Below, piece after piece: positions 1-12,000 of a DNA stretch of 64,000 nucleotides; positions within the stretch are counted from its first letter, which is position 1, and every line of letters begins with the position of its first letter. The notes beneath the pieces are model-generated. The model searched no databases and was not told where the DNA came from. It saw nothing but the letters and a program-made list of their open reading frames with translations. Made by a program: the position numbers and the translations under genes. Origin of the DNA: Doryteuthis pealeii. Taxonomy: Eukaryota; Mollusca; Cephalopoda; Myopsida; Loliginidae. The stretch is from positions 97,396,566-97,460,565 of the forward strand of contig CM042141.1 in the NCBI GenBank assembly GCA_023376005.1, given 5' to 3'.

Positions 1-65
<65 letters not shown>
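1..65. repeat. (AC)n/(AT)n microsatellite
   Basis: Pure AC dinucleotides (1-19) run into AT dinucleotides. The same compound microsatellite precedes the second copy of the following segment (24911-25038), so it belongs to the duplicated block. Confidence 0.97.
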
Positions 66-66
<1 letters not shown>

Positions 67-1024
67 CTATGCATGCCCATAGACACATATGAAGACTCTT
101 TCAAATCCTACCCATTGAGCTCTAAGTAGATAATTGCGATTAGGGAAAAAACAAAAACATTAAAAATAATTTTGCAAGATTTCTAAGAAAGGGAACGTTT
201 GACCTAATTTAAGCTACGGGCTTGCTGCTTATGAAACTTAACATGCAAATATGTCGCATACTCTCCTATTTCTCTCTTTACGCTCACTGAGAAACGGACA
301 TATATAACGAGGAAGTAATCAAAATATACATAGAGAAGATTGAAAGGGACAGACAGAATTAAAAAACCATCAACAGGGCTTAATATAATGATATAAATTC
401 ATATAAAAGGAATGATGTAAAAGTAAGCAAAAAAGTTTGTGGGCCTCAATTTGCGATGTTAAATGGCTCAACTCCGCAACCGAAATGTAAGAAAATGTAA
501 AAATGGAACGTCACGTGATGGGAGCTTTTCCATTCAAATATTTGATGATGTCAATATCCCAGAAATCGTTGGCTTTAGAAAAATCCAATAATTGTAGAAA
601 TATAAATAGAATGAATATAAATGTAAAAATAGAAAAGTCTAACAGATGTTAAATATCTACCATTAATGAAGCTACCACATTGTGAGATCCTTTTAGAAAT
701 GAAATATCATTTACATATTCACTAATAAAACAAAGGTGACATTGTTGTCTGTCTGATTTGAAAGAGGACTGACTTTTGAAAGCGTTAAAGAATGGCTTAT
801 GATCGGTCAATAACATCACATTTCTGCCTTCTGCTTAAAATGTGATACAACTAAATAGGCAGCTAATAGTTGTTACATAAGGAAATATAGATATCTCCCG
901 ATTCACTAACTCAGCAATTCAATTCGCGCACACACCGCAATAAAAAGATACACACACTCGCCAACAAAACAAAACATAAGTTGCTGACGCCAAAACGGAA
1001 GTGAACTCTACGGTAGCCAAAAAA
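66..1024. repeat. Segment copy A, duplicate of 25039-26059
   Basis: About 960 bp nearly identical to 25039-26059 by eye, with scattered substitutions, a ~70-bp indel (present in copy B near 25115-25190, absent here) and a 10-bp indel near 250. No coding frame is recognised. The match ends abruptly in a short A run at 1019-1024. Copy B continues into unrelated sequence, while this copy continues into the repeat starting at 1025. This could be a paralogous duplication or the two haplotypes of one locus; the high identity favours alleles. Confidence 0.9.
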
Positions 1025-1660
1025 TGTTGGGAATTATAGTGGCAAGATAAAGACAAGGATAAAATAACAGGTAATAAACACAACTCAAGGCTTTACAACA
1101 AAACAATGCGTTTATCTAACAACAAAACATATAACATACAAAATACAATACGTGAGATGATATACAAGTATATGTAAGATTTACAAATGTATGCAAGATT
1201 AACAAAATGCACGGTATATGGTGTGTAATTATTTGCAAAATTAATGTCTTTGCGAAACTTATCTGTCTCTTGTTGGAAGTGTGATTTTTACGAAAATCTA
1301 CGGCTCCACCCTTTGGCAGGTTTCAAACAGGTCGTTCTCGAAGTCAGTGACGGGTAGGCTTCAAAAGCATGTCTTATCTCGACCTCTGGTGCTGGGAAAA
1401 GAGCGATTCCTAGTTGTTAGTTGCCTTTTACGCGGACAGCGGCCCTGCATTAGCTGTTCCTGTTCTTCTCGTTCCGTGAACGCCTGGAGCTTAAATTTAC
1501 GTCCTTCCGAGATAGATTCCAGCAGGCAAGAGAGGATGGATAGCAGTTTTCACTATCAAAATTGGCGGTCCAAACTGAGCCTCGTAACGTGTGCTCTGAT
1601 TGGTCGCCGGCAAAGGCCCTTAGCCAATCGCATGAGTTTTCTCATCAGTTTATGGCTAAG
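1025..1660. mobile_element. Left terminal direct repeat (LTR-like)
   Basis: The sequence from TGTTGGG at 1025 to about 1660 recurs in the same orientation at 15173-15817. The start coincides with the point where homology to copy B ends, as expected if an element inserted into the A run. The TG start and CCAAT-box-like sites (ATTGG near 1600, CCAAT near 1624) resemble an LTR. The inner end cannot be fixed because the right copy runs into an assembly gap. Penelope-type terminal repeats or a long tandem unit are alternatives. No reverse transcriptase lies between the repeats. Confidence 0.6.
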
Positions 1661-2444
1661 TCATTAGGCTCTGTCGCTATAGACAAAGGGAGATAATTAG
1701 AATTGTTTAAGATAGTATTTCTTATACTCTCCCACAGAGAAAGAAAAACACGCAATGGTACATTGTGTGTTATCTGTAAACTTATCTACTTGTATTAATG
1801 TTCTTCATTTGGGTACTTTAATATTCTGTGCGTATGTATGCATTGTGGTACCCTAACTGCTAACTTGTTGTCTAACAAGCACTTTCAAGGAGACTTCTCC
1901 AATGCTTCTAGCTGATTCTACAGTGTATGTGTGCTTGTCTTAATAGTAGACGTATGCAGGATTAGACCTTGATTTTTTTGTTCTTTTAGGTCTATTACTG
2001 ATTATTTTGTCCGGAGCTTTTGTATGAAGGTTTTCCGAGGGTGAGGAGATAATTTGTTGCCCATGGTATCACCTTCAGATTTGGTGAAGTGACATTCATT
2101 AAAGTTGTTGGATTATTTGTGTTAGGTTGGTAAGCTGAGTGTAATATGGAAACTTCTGAACATATCTGGCCTGCCCAGAGCAGTTACCAGATACTGATTG
2201 CCGAGTTAAAAGTTTGGTAGAGGTTAATAGTAGTAGCAACACTAGTATTTGTTGGTCCATTCTTATTTGTGAGTCAAAGAACATTTGTAGTTGCCTTTTA
2301 GGCTTCATTTATATCAGTTTCCTTTACTTCGAAGAATTAGTCCTTTACTTTCCAGAGTGTTGACATTATTTTCTGTTTGGGCAATTTTCGTTTCCTTTCC
2401 TGTGAACCTATATCTGGGGCTCATCTTCAGATGGTGTGGCAGAT
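1661..2444. other. Internal segment, left side; no recognised gene
   Basis: This T-rich segment lies between the terminal repeat and the charged-repeat ORF. A 69-codon minus-strand frame (2308-2099) has a hydrophobic stretch and a Q-rich end but matches nothing I recognise. A 14-base match (ttggtgaagtgaca) occurs here near 2081 and again near 15073, possibly a worn internal repeat. Confidence 0.4.
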
Positions 2445-3077
2445 TTAAATTGCACACGTGTTTGAACGCAGTTTAGTGTCATGCTCGGGACAAATGTATT
2501 TTATCCTTTCTGGAGGGCGCCATCTCTTACTCCTTCCTGCCATTAGGGGTAGTAAGTTCCTGATATGAATTCTGTTAGGAATTTGAAGCATCAAAATTCT
2601 CTTTATTTTTCTCATATTTTTAGCTTTCCCCGGGTCAGGCTTATTTTTATTATTTGTTGAGCTTTTATTCTCATTCTGGCCTGCCATTAGGGGTAGTGAG
2701 TTTCTGTTAAATTGAAGCACCAAATTTTTCTTTATTTTTCTTTCCAATTTCAGAATTTGATTTAATTTTTGTGCTACATATCTGGTTTCAAATTTTCTAT
2801 TTTTAGTTTTCCCTGGGTCAGGCCTATTTTTATTTATTGGGGGTTTGTTCTCATTCAGGCCTGCCACAATGGTTTCAGGGAGTTCTTTTTCTTCAGGGAT
2901 TTTAATTCTCTGTATGTTTCCAGTTTTCTTTTCCCTGTTCAAGTTTATCAATCTTTCAGTGTTGTCCTTGTTCTTAGGGATTTCATTTTTGTTTTCCCTG
3001 TCCAAGTTTATCAATCTTTCAGTGTTGTCCTTGTTCTTAGGGATTTCATTTTTGTTTTCCCTGTCCAAGTTTATCAA
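2445..3077 (-). CDS. C-terminal part of giant charged-repeat ORF
   Basis: This minus-strand frame of 210 codons is open from the tandem array to a stop at 2445. Its first ~45 residues are regular 21-residue units (core REKKNEIPKNKDNTER). The rest is a basic, K/N/R-rich tail with three worn longer repeats, recognisable by LPLMAG or a variant, then NENK, then a K/R-PDPGK-KN block. DNA copies start near 2538, 2681 and 2861. The end contains ICPEHD and one further Cys. There are no transmembrane segments. The frame joins the next array frame only through a one-base change in the T run at 3111-3119. The function is unknown. It could be a structural or Gag-like protein of the surrounding element; this is inference. 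The displayed start is only the first Met in an open repeat frame, not a true N-terminus. Confidence 0.45.
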   Translation of the reverse strand: MINLDRENKNEIPKNKDNTERLINLDRENKNEIPKNKDNTERLINLNREKKTGNIQRIKIPEEKELPETIVAGLNENKPPINKNRPDPGKTKNRKFETRYVAQKLNQILKLERKIKKNLVLQFNRNSLPLMAGQNENKSSTNNKNKPDPGKAKNMRKIKRILMLQIPNRIHIRNLLPLMAGRSKRWRPPERIKYICPEHDTKLRSNTCAI

Positions 3078-6000
3078 TCTTTCAGTGTTGTCCTTGTTCT
3101 TAGGGATTTCATTTTTTTTTCCCTGTCCAAGTTTATCAATCTTTCAGTGTTGTCCTTGTTCTTAGGGATTTCATTTTTGTTTTCCCTGTCCAAGTTTATC
3201 AATCTTTCAGTGTTGTCCTTGTTCTTAGGGATTTCATTTTTCTTTTCCCTGTCCAAGTTTATCAATCTTTCAGTGTTGTCCTTGTTCTTAGGGATTTCAT
3301 TTTTCTTTTCCCTGTCCAAGTTTATCAATCTTTCAGTGTTGTCCTTGTTCTTAGGGATTTCATTTTTCTTTTCCCTGTCCAAGTTTATCAATCTTTCAGT
3401 GTTGTCCTTGTTCTTAGGGATTTCATTTTTGTTTTCCCTGTCCAAGTTTATCAATCTTTCAGTGTTGTCCTTGTTCTTAGGGATTTCATTTTTCTTTTCC
3501 CTGTCCAAGTTTATCAATCTTTCAGTGTTGTCCTTGTTCTTAGGGATTTCATTTTTGTTTTCCCTGTCCAAGTTTATCAATCTTTCAGTGTTGTCCTTGT
3601 ACTTAGGGATTTCATTTTTCTTTTCCTGTCCAAGTTTATCAATCTTTCAGTGTTGTCCTTGTTCTTAGGGATTTCATTTTGTTTTCCCTGTCCAAGTTTA
3701 TCAATCTTTCAGTGTTGTCCTTGTTCTTAGGATTTCATTTTTCTTTTCCCTGTCCAAGTTTATCAATCTTTCAGTGTTGTCCTTGTTCTTAGGGATTTCA
3801 TTTTTCTTTTCCCTGTCCAAGTTTATCAATCTTTCAGTGTTGTCCTTGTTTTAGGGATTTCATTTTTTCTTTTCCCTGTCAAGTTTATCAAGTGTTGTCC
3901 TTGTTCTTAGGGATTTCATTTTTCATCAATCTTTCAGTGTTGTCCTTGTTCTTTAGGGATTTCATTTTTCTTTTCCCTGTCCAAGTTTATCAATCTTTCA
4001 GTGTTGTCCTTGTTCTTAGGGATTTCATTTTTCTTTTCCCTGTCCAAGTTTATCAATCTTTCAGTGTTGTCCTTGTTCTTAGGGATTTCATTTTCTTTTC
4101 CCTGTCCAAGTTTATCAATCTTTCAGTGTGTCCTTGTTCTTAGGGATTTCATTTTTCTTTTCCCTGTCCAAGTTATCAATCTTTCAGTGTTGTCCTTGTT
4201 CTTAGGGATTTCATTTTTCTTTTCCCTGTCCAAGTTTATCAATCTTTCAGTGTTGTCCTTGTTCTTAGGGATTTCATTTTTTCTTTTCCCTGTCCAAGTT
4301 TATCAATCTTTCAGTGTTGTCCTTGTTCTAGGGATTTCATTTTTCTTTTCCCTGTCCAAGTTTATCAATCTTTCAGTGTTGTCCTTGTTCTTAGGGATTT
4401 CATTTTTTTTCCCTGTCCAAGTTTATCCTTTCCCTTGTTTCTTAGGGATTTCATTTTTCTTTTCCCTGTCCAAGTTTATCAATCTTTCAGTGTTGTCCTT
4501 GTTCTTAGGGATTTCATTTTTCTTTTCCCTGTCCAAGTTTATCAATCTTTCAGTGTTGTCCTTGTTCTTAGGGATTTCATTTTTTTTTCCCTGTCCAAGT
4601 TATCAATCTTTCAGTGTTGTCCTTGTTCTTAGGGATTTCATTTTTTTTTCCCTGTCCAAGTTTATCAATCTTTCAGTGTTGTCCTTGTTCTTAGGGATTT
4701 CATTTTTCTTTTCCCTGTCCAAGTTTATCAATCTTTCAGTGTTGTCCTTGTTCTTAGGGATTTCATTTTTCTTCCCTGTCCAAGTTTATCAATCTTTCAG
4801 TGTTGTCCTTGTTCTTAGGGATTTCATTTTTCTTTTCCCTGTCCAAGTTTATCAATCTTTCAGTGTTGTCCTTGTCTTAGGGATTTCATTTTTCTTTTCC
4901 CTGTCCAAGTTTATCATCTTTTCAGTGTTGTCCTTGTTCTTAGGGATTTCATTTTTCTTTTCCCTGTCCAAGTTTATCAATCTTTCAGTGTTGTCCTTGT
5001 TCTTAGGGATTTCATTTTTGTTTTCCCTGTCCAAGTTTATCAATCTTTTCAGTGTTGTCCTTGTCTTAGGGATTTCATTTTTCTTTCCCTGTCCAAGTTT
5101 ATCAATCTTTCAGTGTTGTCCTTGTTCTTAGGGATTTCATTTTCTTTTCCCTGTCCAAGTTTATCAATCTTTCAGTGTTGTCCTTGTTCTTAGGATTTCA
5201 TTTTTCTTTCCCTGTCCAAGTTTATCAATCTTTCAGTGTTGTCCTTGTTCTTAGGGATTTCATTTTTCTTTTCCCTGTCCAAGTTTATCAATCTTTCAGT
5301 GTTGTCCTGTTCTTAGGGATTTCATTTTTGTTTTCCCTGTTTTATCAATCTTTCAGTGTTGTCTCCAGGGATTTCATTTTTCTTTCCCTGTCCAAGTTTA
5401 TCAATCTTTCAGTGTTGTCCTTGTTCTTAGGGATTTCATTTTTCTTTTCCCTGTCCAAGTTTATCAATCTTTCAGTGTTGTCCTTGTTCTTAGGGATTTC
5501 ATTTTTCTTTTCCCTGTCCAAGTTTATCAATCTTTCAGTGTTGTCCTTGTTCTTAGGGATTTCATTTTTTTTCCCTGTCCAAGTTTATCAATCTTTCAGT
5601 GTTGTCCTTGTTCTTAGGGATTTCATTTTGTTTTCCCTGTCCAAGTTTATCAATCTTTCAGTGTTGTCCTTGTTCTTAGGGATTTCATTTTCTTTTCCCT
5701 GTCCAAGTTTATCAATCTTTCAGTGTTGTCCTTGTTCTTAGGGATTTCATTTTTTTTCCCTGTCCAAGTTTATCAATCTTTCAGTGTGTCCTTGTTCTTA
5801 GGGATTCATTTTTTCTTTTCCCTGTCCAAGTTTATCAATCTTTCAGTGTTGTCCTTGTTCTTAGGGATTTCATTTTTCTTTTCCCTGTCCAAGTTTATCA
5901 ATCTTTCAGTGTTTGTCCTTGTTCTTAGGGATTTCATTTTCTTTTCCCTGTCCAAGTTTATCAATCTTTCAGTGTTGTCCTTGTCTTAGGGATTTCATTT

Positions 6001-9000
6001 TTCTTTTCCCTGTCCAAGTTTATCAATCTTTCAGTGTGTCCTTGTTCTTAGGGATTTCATTTTTCTTTTCCCTGTCCAAGTTTATCAATCTTTCAGTGTT
6101 GTCCTTGTTCTTAGGGATTTCATTTTTCTTTTCCCTGTCCAAGTTTATCAATCTTTCAGTGTTGTCCTTGTTCTTAGGGATTTCATTTTTCTTTTCCCTG
6201 TCCAAGTTTATCAATCTTTCAGTGTTGTCCTTGTTCTTAGGGATTTCATTTTTCTTTTCCCTGTCCAAGTTTATCAATCTTTCAGTGTTGTCCTTGTTCT
6301 TAGGATTTCATTTTTCTTTTCCCTGTCCAAGTTTATCAATCTTTCAGTGTTGTCCTTGTTCTTAGGGATTTCATTTTTCTTTCCCTGTCCAAGTTTATCA
6401 ATCTTTCAGTGTTGTCCTTGTTCTTAGGGATTTCATTTTTCTTTTCCCTGTCCAAGTTTATCAATCTTTCAGTGTTTGTCCTTGTTCTTAGGGATTTCAT
6501 TTTTCTTTTCCCTGTCCAAGTTTATCAATCTTTCAGTGTTGTCCTTGTTCTTAGGGATTTCATTTTTCTTTTCCCTGTCCAAGTTTATCAATCTTTCAGT
6601 GTTGTCCTTGTTCTTAGGGATTTCATTTTTCTTTTCCCTGTCCAAGTTTATCAATCTTTCAGTGTTGTCCTTGTTCTTAGGGATTTCATTTTTCTTTTCC
6701 CTGTCCAAGTTTATCAATCTTTCAGTGTTGTCCTTGTTCTTAGGGATTTCATTTTCTTTTCCCTGTCCAAGTTTATCAATCTTTCAGTGTTGTCCTTGTC
6801 TTAGGGATTTCATTTTTTTTTCCCTGTCCAAGTTTATCAATCTTTCAGTGTTGTCCTTGTTCTTAGGGATTTCATTTTTCTTTTCCTGTCCAAGTTTATC
6901 AATCTTTCAGTGTTGTCCTTGTTCTTAGGGATTTCATTTTTCTTTTCCCTGTCCAAGTTTATCAATCTTTCAGTGTTGTCCTTGTTCTTAGGGATTTCAT
7001 TTTTCTTTCCCTGTCCAAGTTTATCAATCTTTCAGTGTTGTCCTTGTTCTTAGGGATTTCATTTTTCTTTTCCCTGTCCAGTTTATCAATCTTTCAGTGT
7101 TGTCCTTGTTCTTAGGATTTCATTTTTCTTTTCCCTGTCCAAGTTATCAATCTTTCAGTGTTGTCCTTGTTCTTAGGGATTCATTTTTCTTTCCCTGTCA
7201 AGTTTATCAATCTTTCAGTGTTGTCCTTGTTCTTAGGGATTTCATTTTTCTTTTCCTGTCCAAGTTTATCAATCTTTCAGTGTTGTCCTTGTTCTTAGGG
7301 ATTTCATTTTTTTCCCTGTCCAAGTTTATCAATCTTTCAGTGTTGTCCTTGTTTCTTAGGGATTTCATTTTTCTTTTCCCTGTCAAGTTTATCAATCTTT
7401 CAGTGTTGTCCTTGTTCTTAGGGATTTCATTTTTCTTTTCCCTGTCCAAGTTTATCAATCTTTCAGTGTTGTCCTTGTTCTTAGGGATTTCATTTTTCTT
7501 TTTCCCTGTCCAAGTTTATCAATCTTTCAGTGTTGTCCTTGTTCTTAGGGATTTCATTTTTGTTTTCCCTGTCCAAGTTTATCAATCTTTCAGTGTTGTC
7601 CTTGTTCTTAGGGATTTCATTTTTTTTTCCCTGTCCAAGTTTATCAATCTTTCAGTGTTGTCCTTGTTCTTAGGATTTCATTTTTCTTTTTCCCTGTCCA
7701 AGTTTATCAATCTTTCAGTGTTGTCCTTGTTCTTAGGGATTTTCATTTTTCTTTTCCCTGTCCAAGTTTATCAATCTTTCAGTGTTGTCCTTGTTCTTAG
7801 GGATTTCATTTTTCTTTTCCCTGTCCAAGTTTATCATCTTTCAGTGTTGTCCTTGTTCTTAGGGATTTCATTTTTCTTTCCCTGTCCAAGTTTATCAATC
7901 TTTCAGTGTTGTCCTTGTTCTTAGGGATTTCATTTTTCTTTTCCCTGTCCAAGTTTATCAATCTTTCAGTGTTGTCCTTGTTCTTAGGGATTTCATTTTT
8001 GTTTTTTCCCTGTCCAAGTTTTATCAATCTTTCAGTGTGTCCTTGTTCTTAGGGATTCATTTTTTCTTTTCCCTGTCCAAGTTTATAATCTTTCAGTGTT
8101 GTCCTTGTTCTTAGGGATTTCATTTTTGTTTTCCCTGTCCAAGTTTATCAATCTTTCAGTGTTGTCCTTGTTCTTAGGGATTTCATTTTTTTCCCTGTCC
8201 ATCTTTCAGTGTTGTCCTTGTTCTTAGGGATTTCAAGTTTATCAATCTTTCAGTGTTGTCCTTGTTCTTAGGGATTCATTTTTTTTTCCCTGTCCAAGTT
8301 TATCAATCTTTCAGTGTTGTCCTTGTTCTTAGGGATTTCATTTTTCTTTTCCCTGTCAAGTTTATCAATCTTTCAGTGTTGTCCTTGTTCTTAGGGATTT
8401 TCATTTTTCTTTTCCCTGTCCAAGTTTATCAATCTTTCAGTGTTGTCCTTGTTCTTAGGGATTTCATTTTTCTTTTCCCTGTCCAAGTTTATCAATCTTT
8501 CAGTGTTGTCCTTGTTCTTAGGGATTTCATTTTTCTTTTCCCTGTCCAAGTTTATCAATCTTTCAGTGTTGTCCTTGTTCTTAGGGATTTCATTTTTCTT
8601 TTCCCTGTCCAAGTTTATCAATCTTTCAGTGTTGTCCTTGTTCTTAGGATTTCATTTTTCTTTTCCCTGTCCAAGTTTATCAATCTTTCAGTGTTGTCCT
8701 TGTTCTTAGGGATTTCATTTTTCTTTTCCCTGTCCAAGTTTATCAATCTTTCAGTGTTGTCCTTGTTCTTAGGGATTTCATTTTTCTTTTCCCTGTCCAA
8801 GTTATCAATCTTTCAGTGTTGTCCTTGTTCTTAGGGATTTCATTTTTCTTTTCCCTGTCCAAGTTTATCAATCTTTCAGTGTTGTCCTTGTTCTTAGGGA
8901 TTTCATTTTTCTTTCCCTGTCCAAGTTTATCAATCTTTCAGTGTTGTCCTTGTTCTTAGGGATTTTTTTTCTTTTCCCTGTCCAAGTTTATCAATCTTTC

Positions 9001-12000
9001 AGTGTTGTCCTTGTTCTTAGGGATTTCATTTTTCTTTTCCCTGTCCAAGTTTATCAATCTTTCAGTGTTGTCTTGTTCTTAGGGATTTCATTTTCTTTTC
9101 CCTGTCCAAGTTTATCAATCTTTCAGTGTTGTCCTTGTTCTTAGGGATTTCATTTTTCTTTTCCCTGTCCAAGTTTATCAATCTTTCAGTGTTGTCCTTG
9201 TTCTTAGGGATTTCATTTTTCTTTCCCTGTCCAAGTTTATCAATCTTTCAGTGTTGTCCTTGTTCTTAGGGATTTCATTTTTCTTTTCCCTGTCCAAGTT
9301 TATCAATCTTTCAGTGTTGTCCTTGTTCTTAGGGATTTCATTTTTCTTTTCCCTGTCCAAGTTTATCAATCTTTCAGTGTTGTCCTTGTTCTTAGGGATT
9401 TCATTTTTCTTTCCCTGTCCAAGTTTATCAATCTTTCAGTGTTGTCCTTGTTCTTAGGGATTTCATTTTTCTTTTCCCTGTCCAAGTTTATCAATCTTTC
9501 AGTGTTGTCCTTGTTCTTAGGGATTTCATTTTTCTTTTCCCTGTCCAAGTTTATCAATCTTTCAGTGTTGTCCTTGTTCTTAGGGATTTCATTTTTTTTC
9601 CCTGTCCAAGTTTATCAATCTTTCAGTGTTGTCCTTGTTCTTAGGGATTTCATTTTTCTTTTCCCTGTCCAAGTTTATCAATCTTTCAGTGTTGTCCTTG
9701 TTCTTAGGGATTTCATTTTTCTTTTCCCTGTCCAAGTTTATCAATCTTTCAGTGTTGTCCTTGTTCTTAGGGATTTCATTTTTCTTTTCCCTGTCCAAGT
9801 TTATCAATCTTTCAGTGTTGTCCTTGTTCTTAGGGATTTCATTTTTTCTTTTCCCTGTCCAAGTTTATCAATCTTTCAGTGTTGTCCTTGTTCTTAGGGA
9901 TTTCATTTTCTTTTCCCTGTCCAAGTTTATCAATCTTTCAGTGTTGTCCTTGTTCTTAGGATTTCATTTTTCTTTTCCCTGTCCAGTTTATCAATCTTTC
10001 AGTGTTGTCCTTGTTTTAGGGATTTCATTTTTTTCCCTGTCCAAGTTTATCAATCTTTCAGTGTTGTCCTTGTTCTTAGGGATTTCATTTTTCTTTCCCT
10101 GTCCAAGTTTATCAATCTTTCAGTGTTGTCCTTGTTCTTAGGGATTTCATTTTTTTTCCCTGTCCAAGTTTATCAATCTTTCAGTGTTGTCCTTGTTCTT
10201 AGGGATTTCATTTTTCTTTTCCCTGTCCAAGTTTATCAATCTTTCAGTGTTGTCCTTGTTCTTAGGGATTTCATTTTTTTTTCCCTGTCCAAGTTTATCA
10301 ATCTTTCAGTGTTGTCCTTGTTCTTAGGGATTTCATTTTTTGTTTTCCCTGTCCAAGTTTATCAATCTTTCAGTGTTGTCCTTGTTCTTAGGGGATTTCA
10401 TTTTTCTTTTCCTGTCCAAGTTTATCAATCTTTCAGTGTTGTCCTTGTTCTTAGGGATTTCATTTTTCTTTTCCCTGTCCAAGTTTATCAATCTTTCAGT
10501 GTTGTCCTTGTTCTTAGGGATTTCATTTTTCTTTTCCCTGTCCAAGTTTATCAATCTTTCAGTGTTGTCCTTGTTCTTAGGGATTTTCATTTTTCTTTTC
10601 CCTGTCCAAGTTTATCAATCTTTCAGTGTTGTCCTTGTTCTTAGGGATTTCATTTTTCTTTTCCCTGTCCAAGTTTATCAATCTTTCAGTGTTGTCCTTG
10701 TTCTTAGGGATTTTCATTTTTTTTCCCTGTCCAAGTTTATTCAATCTTTCAGTGTTGTCCTTGTTCTTAGGGATTTCATTTTTCTTTCCCTGTCCAAGTT
10801 TATCAATCTTTCAGTGTTGTTCCTTGTTCTTAGGGATTTCATTTTTGTTTTCCCTGTCCAAGTTTATCAATCTTTCAGTGTTGTCCTTTTCTTAGGGATT
10901 TTCATTTTTCTTTTCCCTGTCCAAGTTTATCAATCTTTCAGTGTTGTCCTTGTTCTTAGGGATTTCATTTTTCTTTTCCCTGTCCAAGTTTATCAATCTT
11001 TCAGTGTTGTCCTTGTTCTTAGGGATTTCATTTTTCTTTTCCCTGTCCAAGTTTATCAATCTTTCAGTGTTGTCCTTGTTCTTAGGGATTTCATTTTTTC
11101 TTTTCCCTGTCAAGTTTATCAATCTTTCAGTGTTGTCCTTGTTCTTAGGGATTTCATTTTTGTTTTCTGTCCAAGTTCCCAGTGTTGTCCTTGTTCTTAG
11201 GGAGTTCATAAGTTTATCAATCTTTCAGTGTTGTCCTTGTTCTTAGGATTTCATTTTTCTTTTCCCTGTCCAAGTTTATCAATCTTTCAGTGTTGTCCTT
11301 GTTCTTAGGGATTTCATTTTTCTTTTCCCTGTCCAAGTTTATCAATCTTTCAGTGTTGTCCTTGTTCTTAGGGATTTCATTTTTTCTTTTCCCTGTCCAA
11401 GTTTATCAATCTTTCAGTGTTGTCCTTGTTCTTAGGGATTTCATTTTTCTTTTCCCTGTCCAAGTTATCAATCTTTCAGTGTTGTCCTTGTTCTTAGGGA
11501 TTTTCATTTTTCTTTTCCCTGTCCAAGTTTATCAATCTTTCAGTGTTGTCCTTGTTCTTAGGATTTCATTTTTCTTTTCCCTGTCCAAGTTTATCAATCT
11601 TTCAGTGTTGTCCTTGTTCTTAGGGATTTCATTTTTCTTCCCTGTCCAAGTTTATCAATCTTTCAGTGTTGTCCTTGTTCTTAGGGATTTCATTTTTTTT
11701 TCCCTGTCCAAGTTTATCAATCTTTCAGTGTTGTCCTTGTTCTTAGGGATTTCATTTTTCTTTTCCCTGTCCAAGTTTATCAATCTTTCAGTGTTGTCCT
11801 TGTTCTTAGGGATTTCATTTTTCTTTTCCCTGTCCAAGTTTATCAATCTTTCAGTGTTGTCCTTGTTCTTAGGGATTTCATTTTTTCTTTTCCCTGTCCA
11901 AGTTTATCAATCTTTCAGTGTTGTCCTTGTTCTTAGGGATTTCATTTTCTTTTCCCTGTCCAAGTTCAATCTTTCAGTGTTGTCCTTGTTCTTAGGATTT

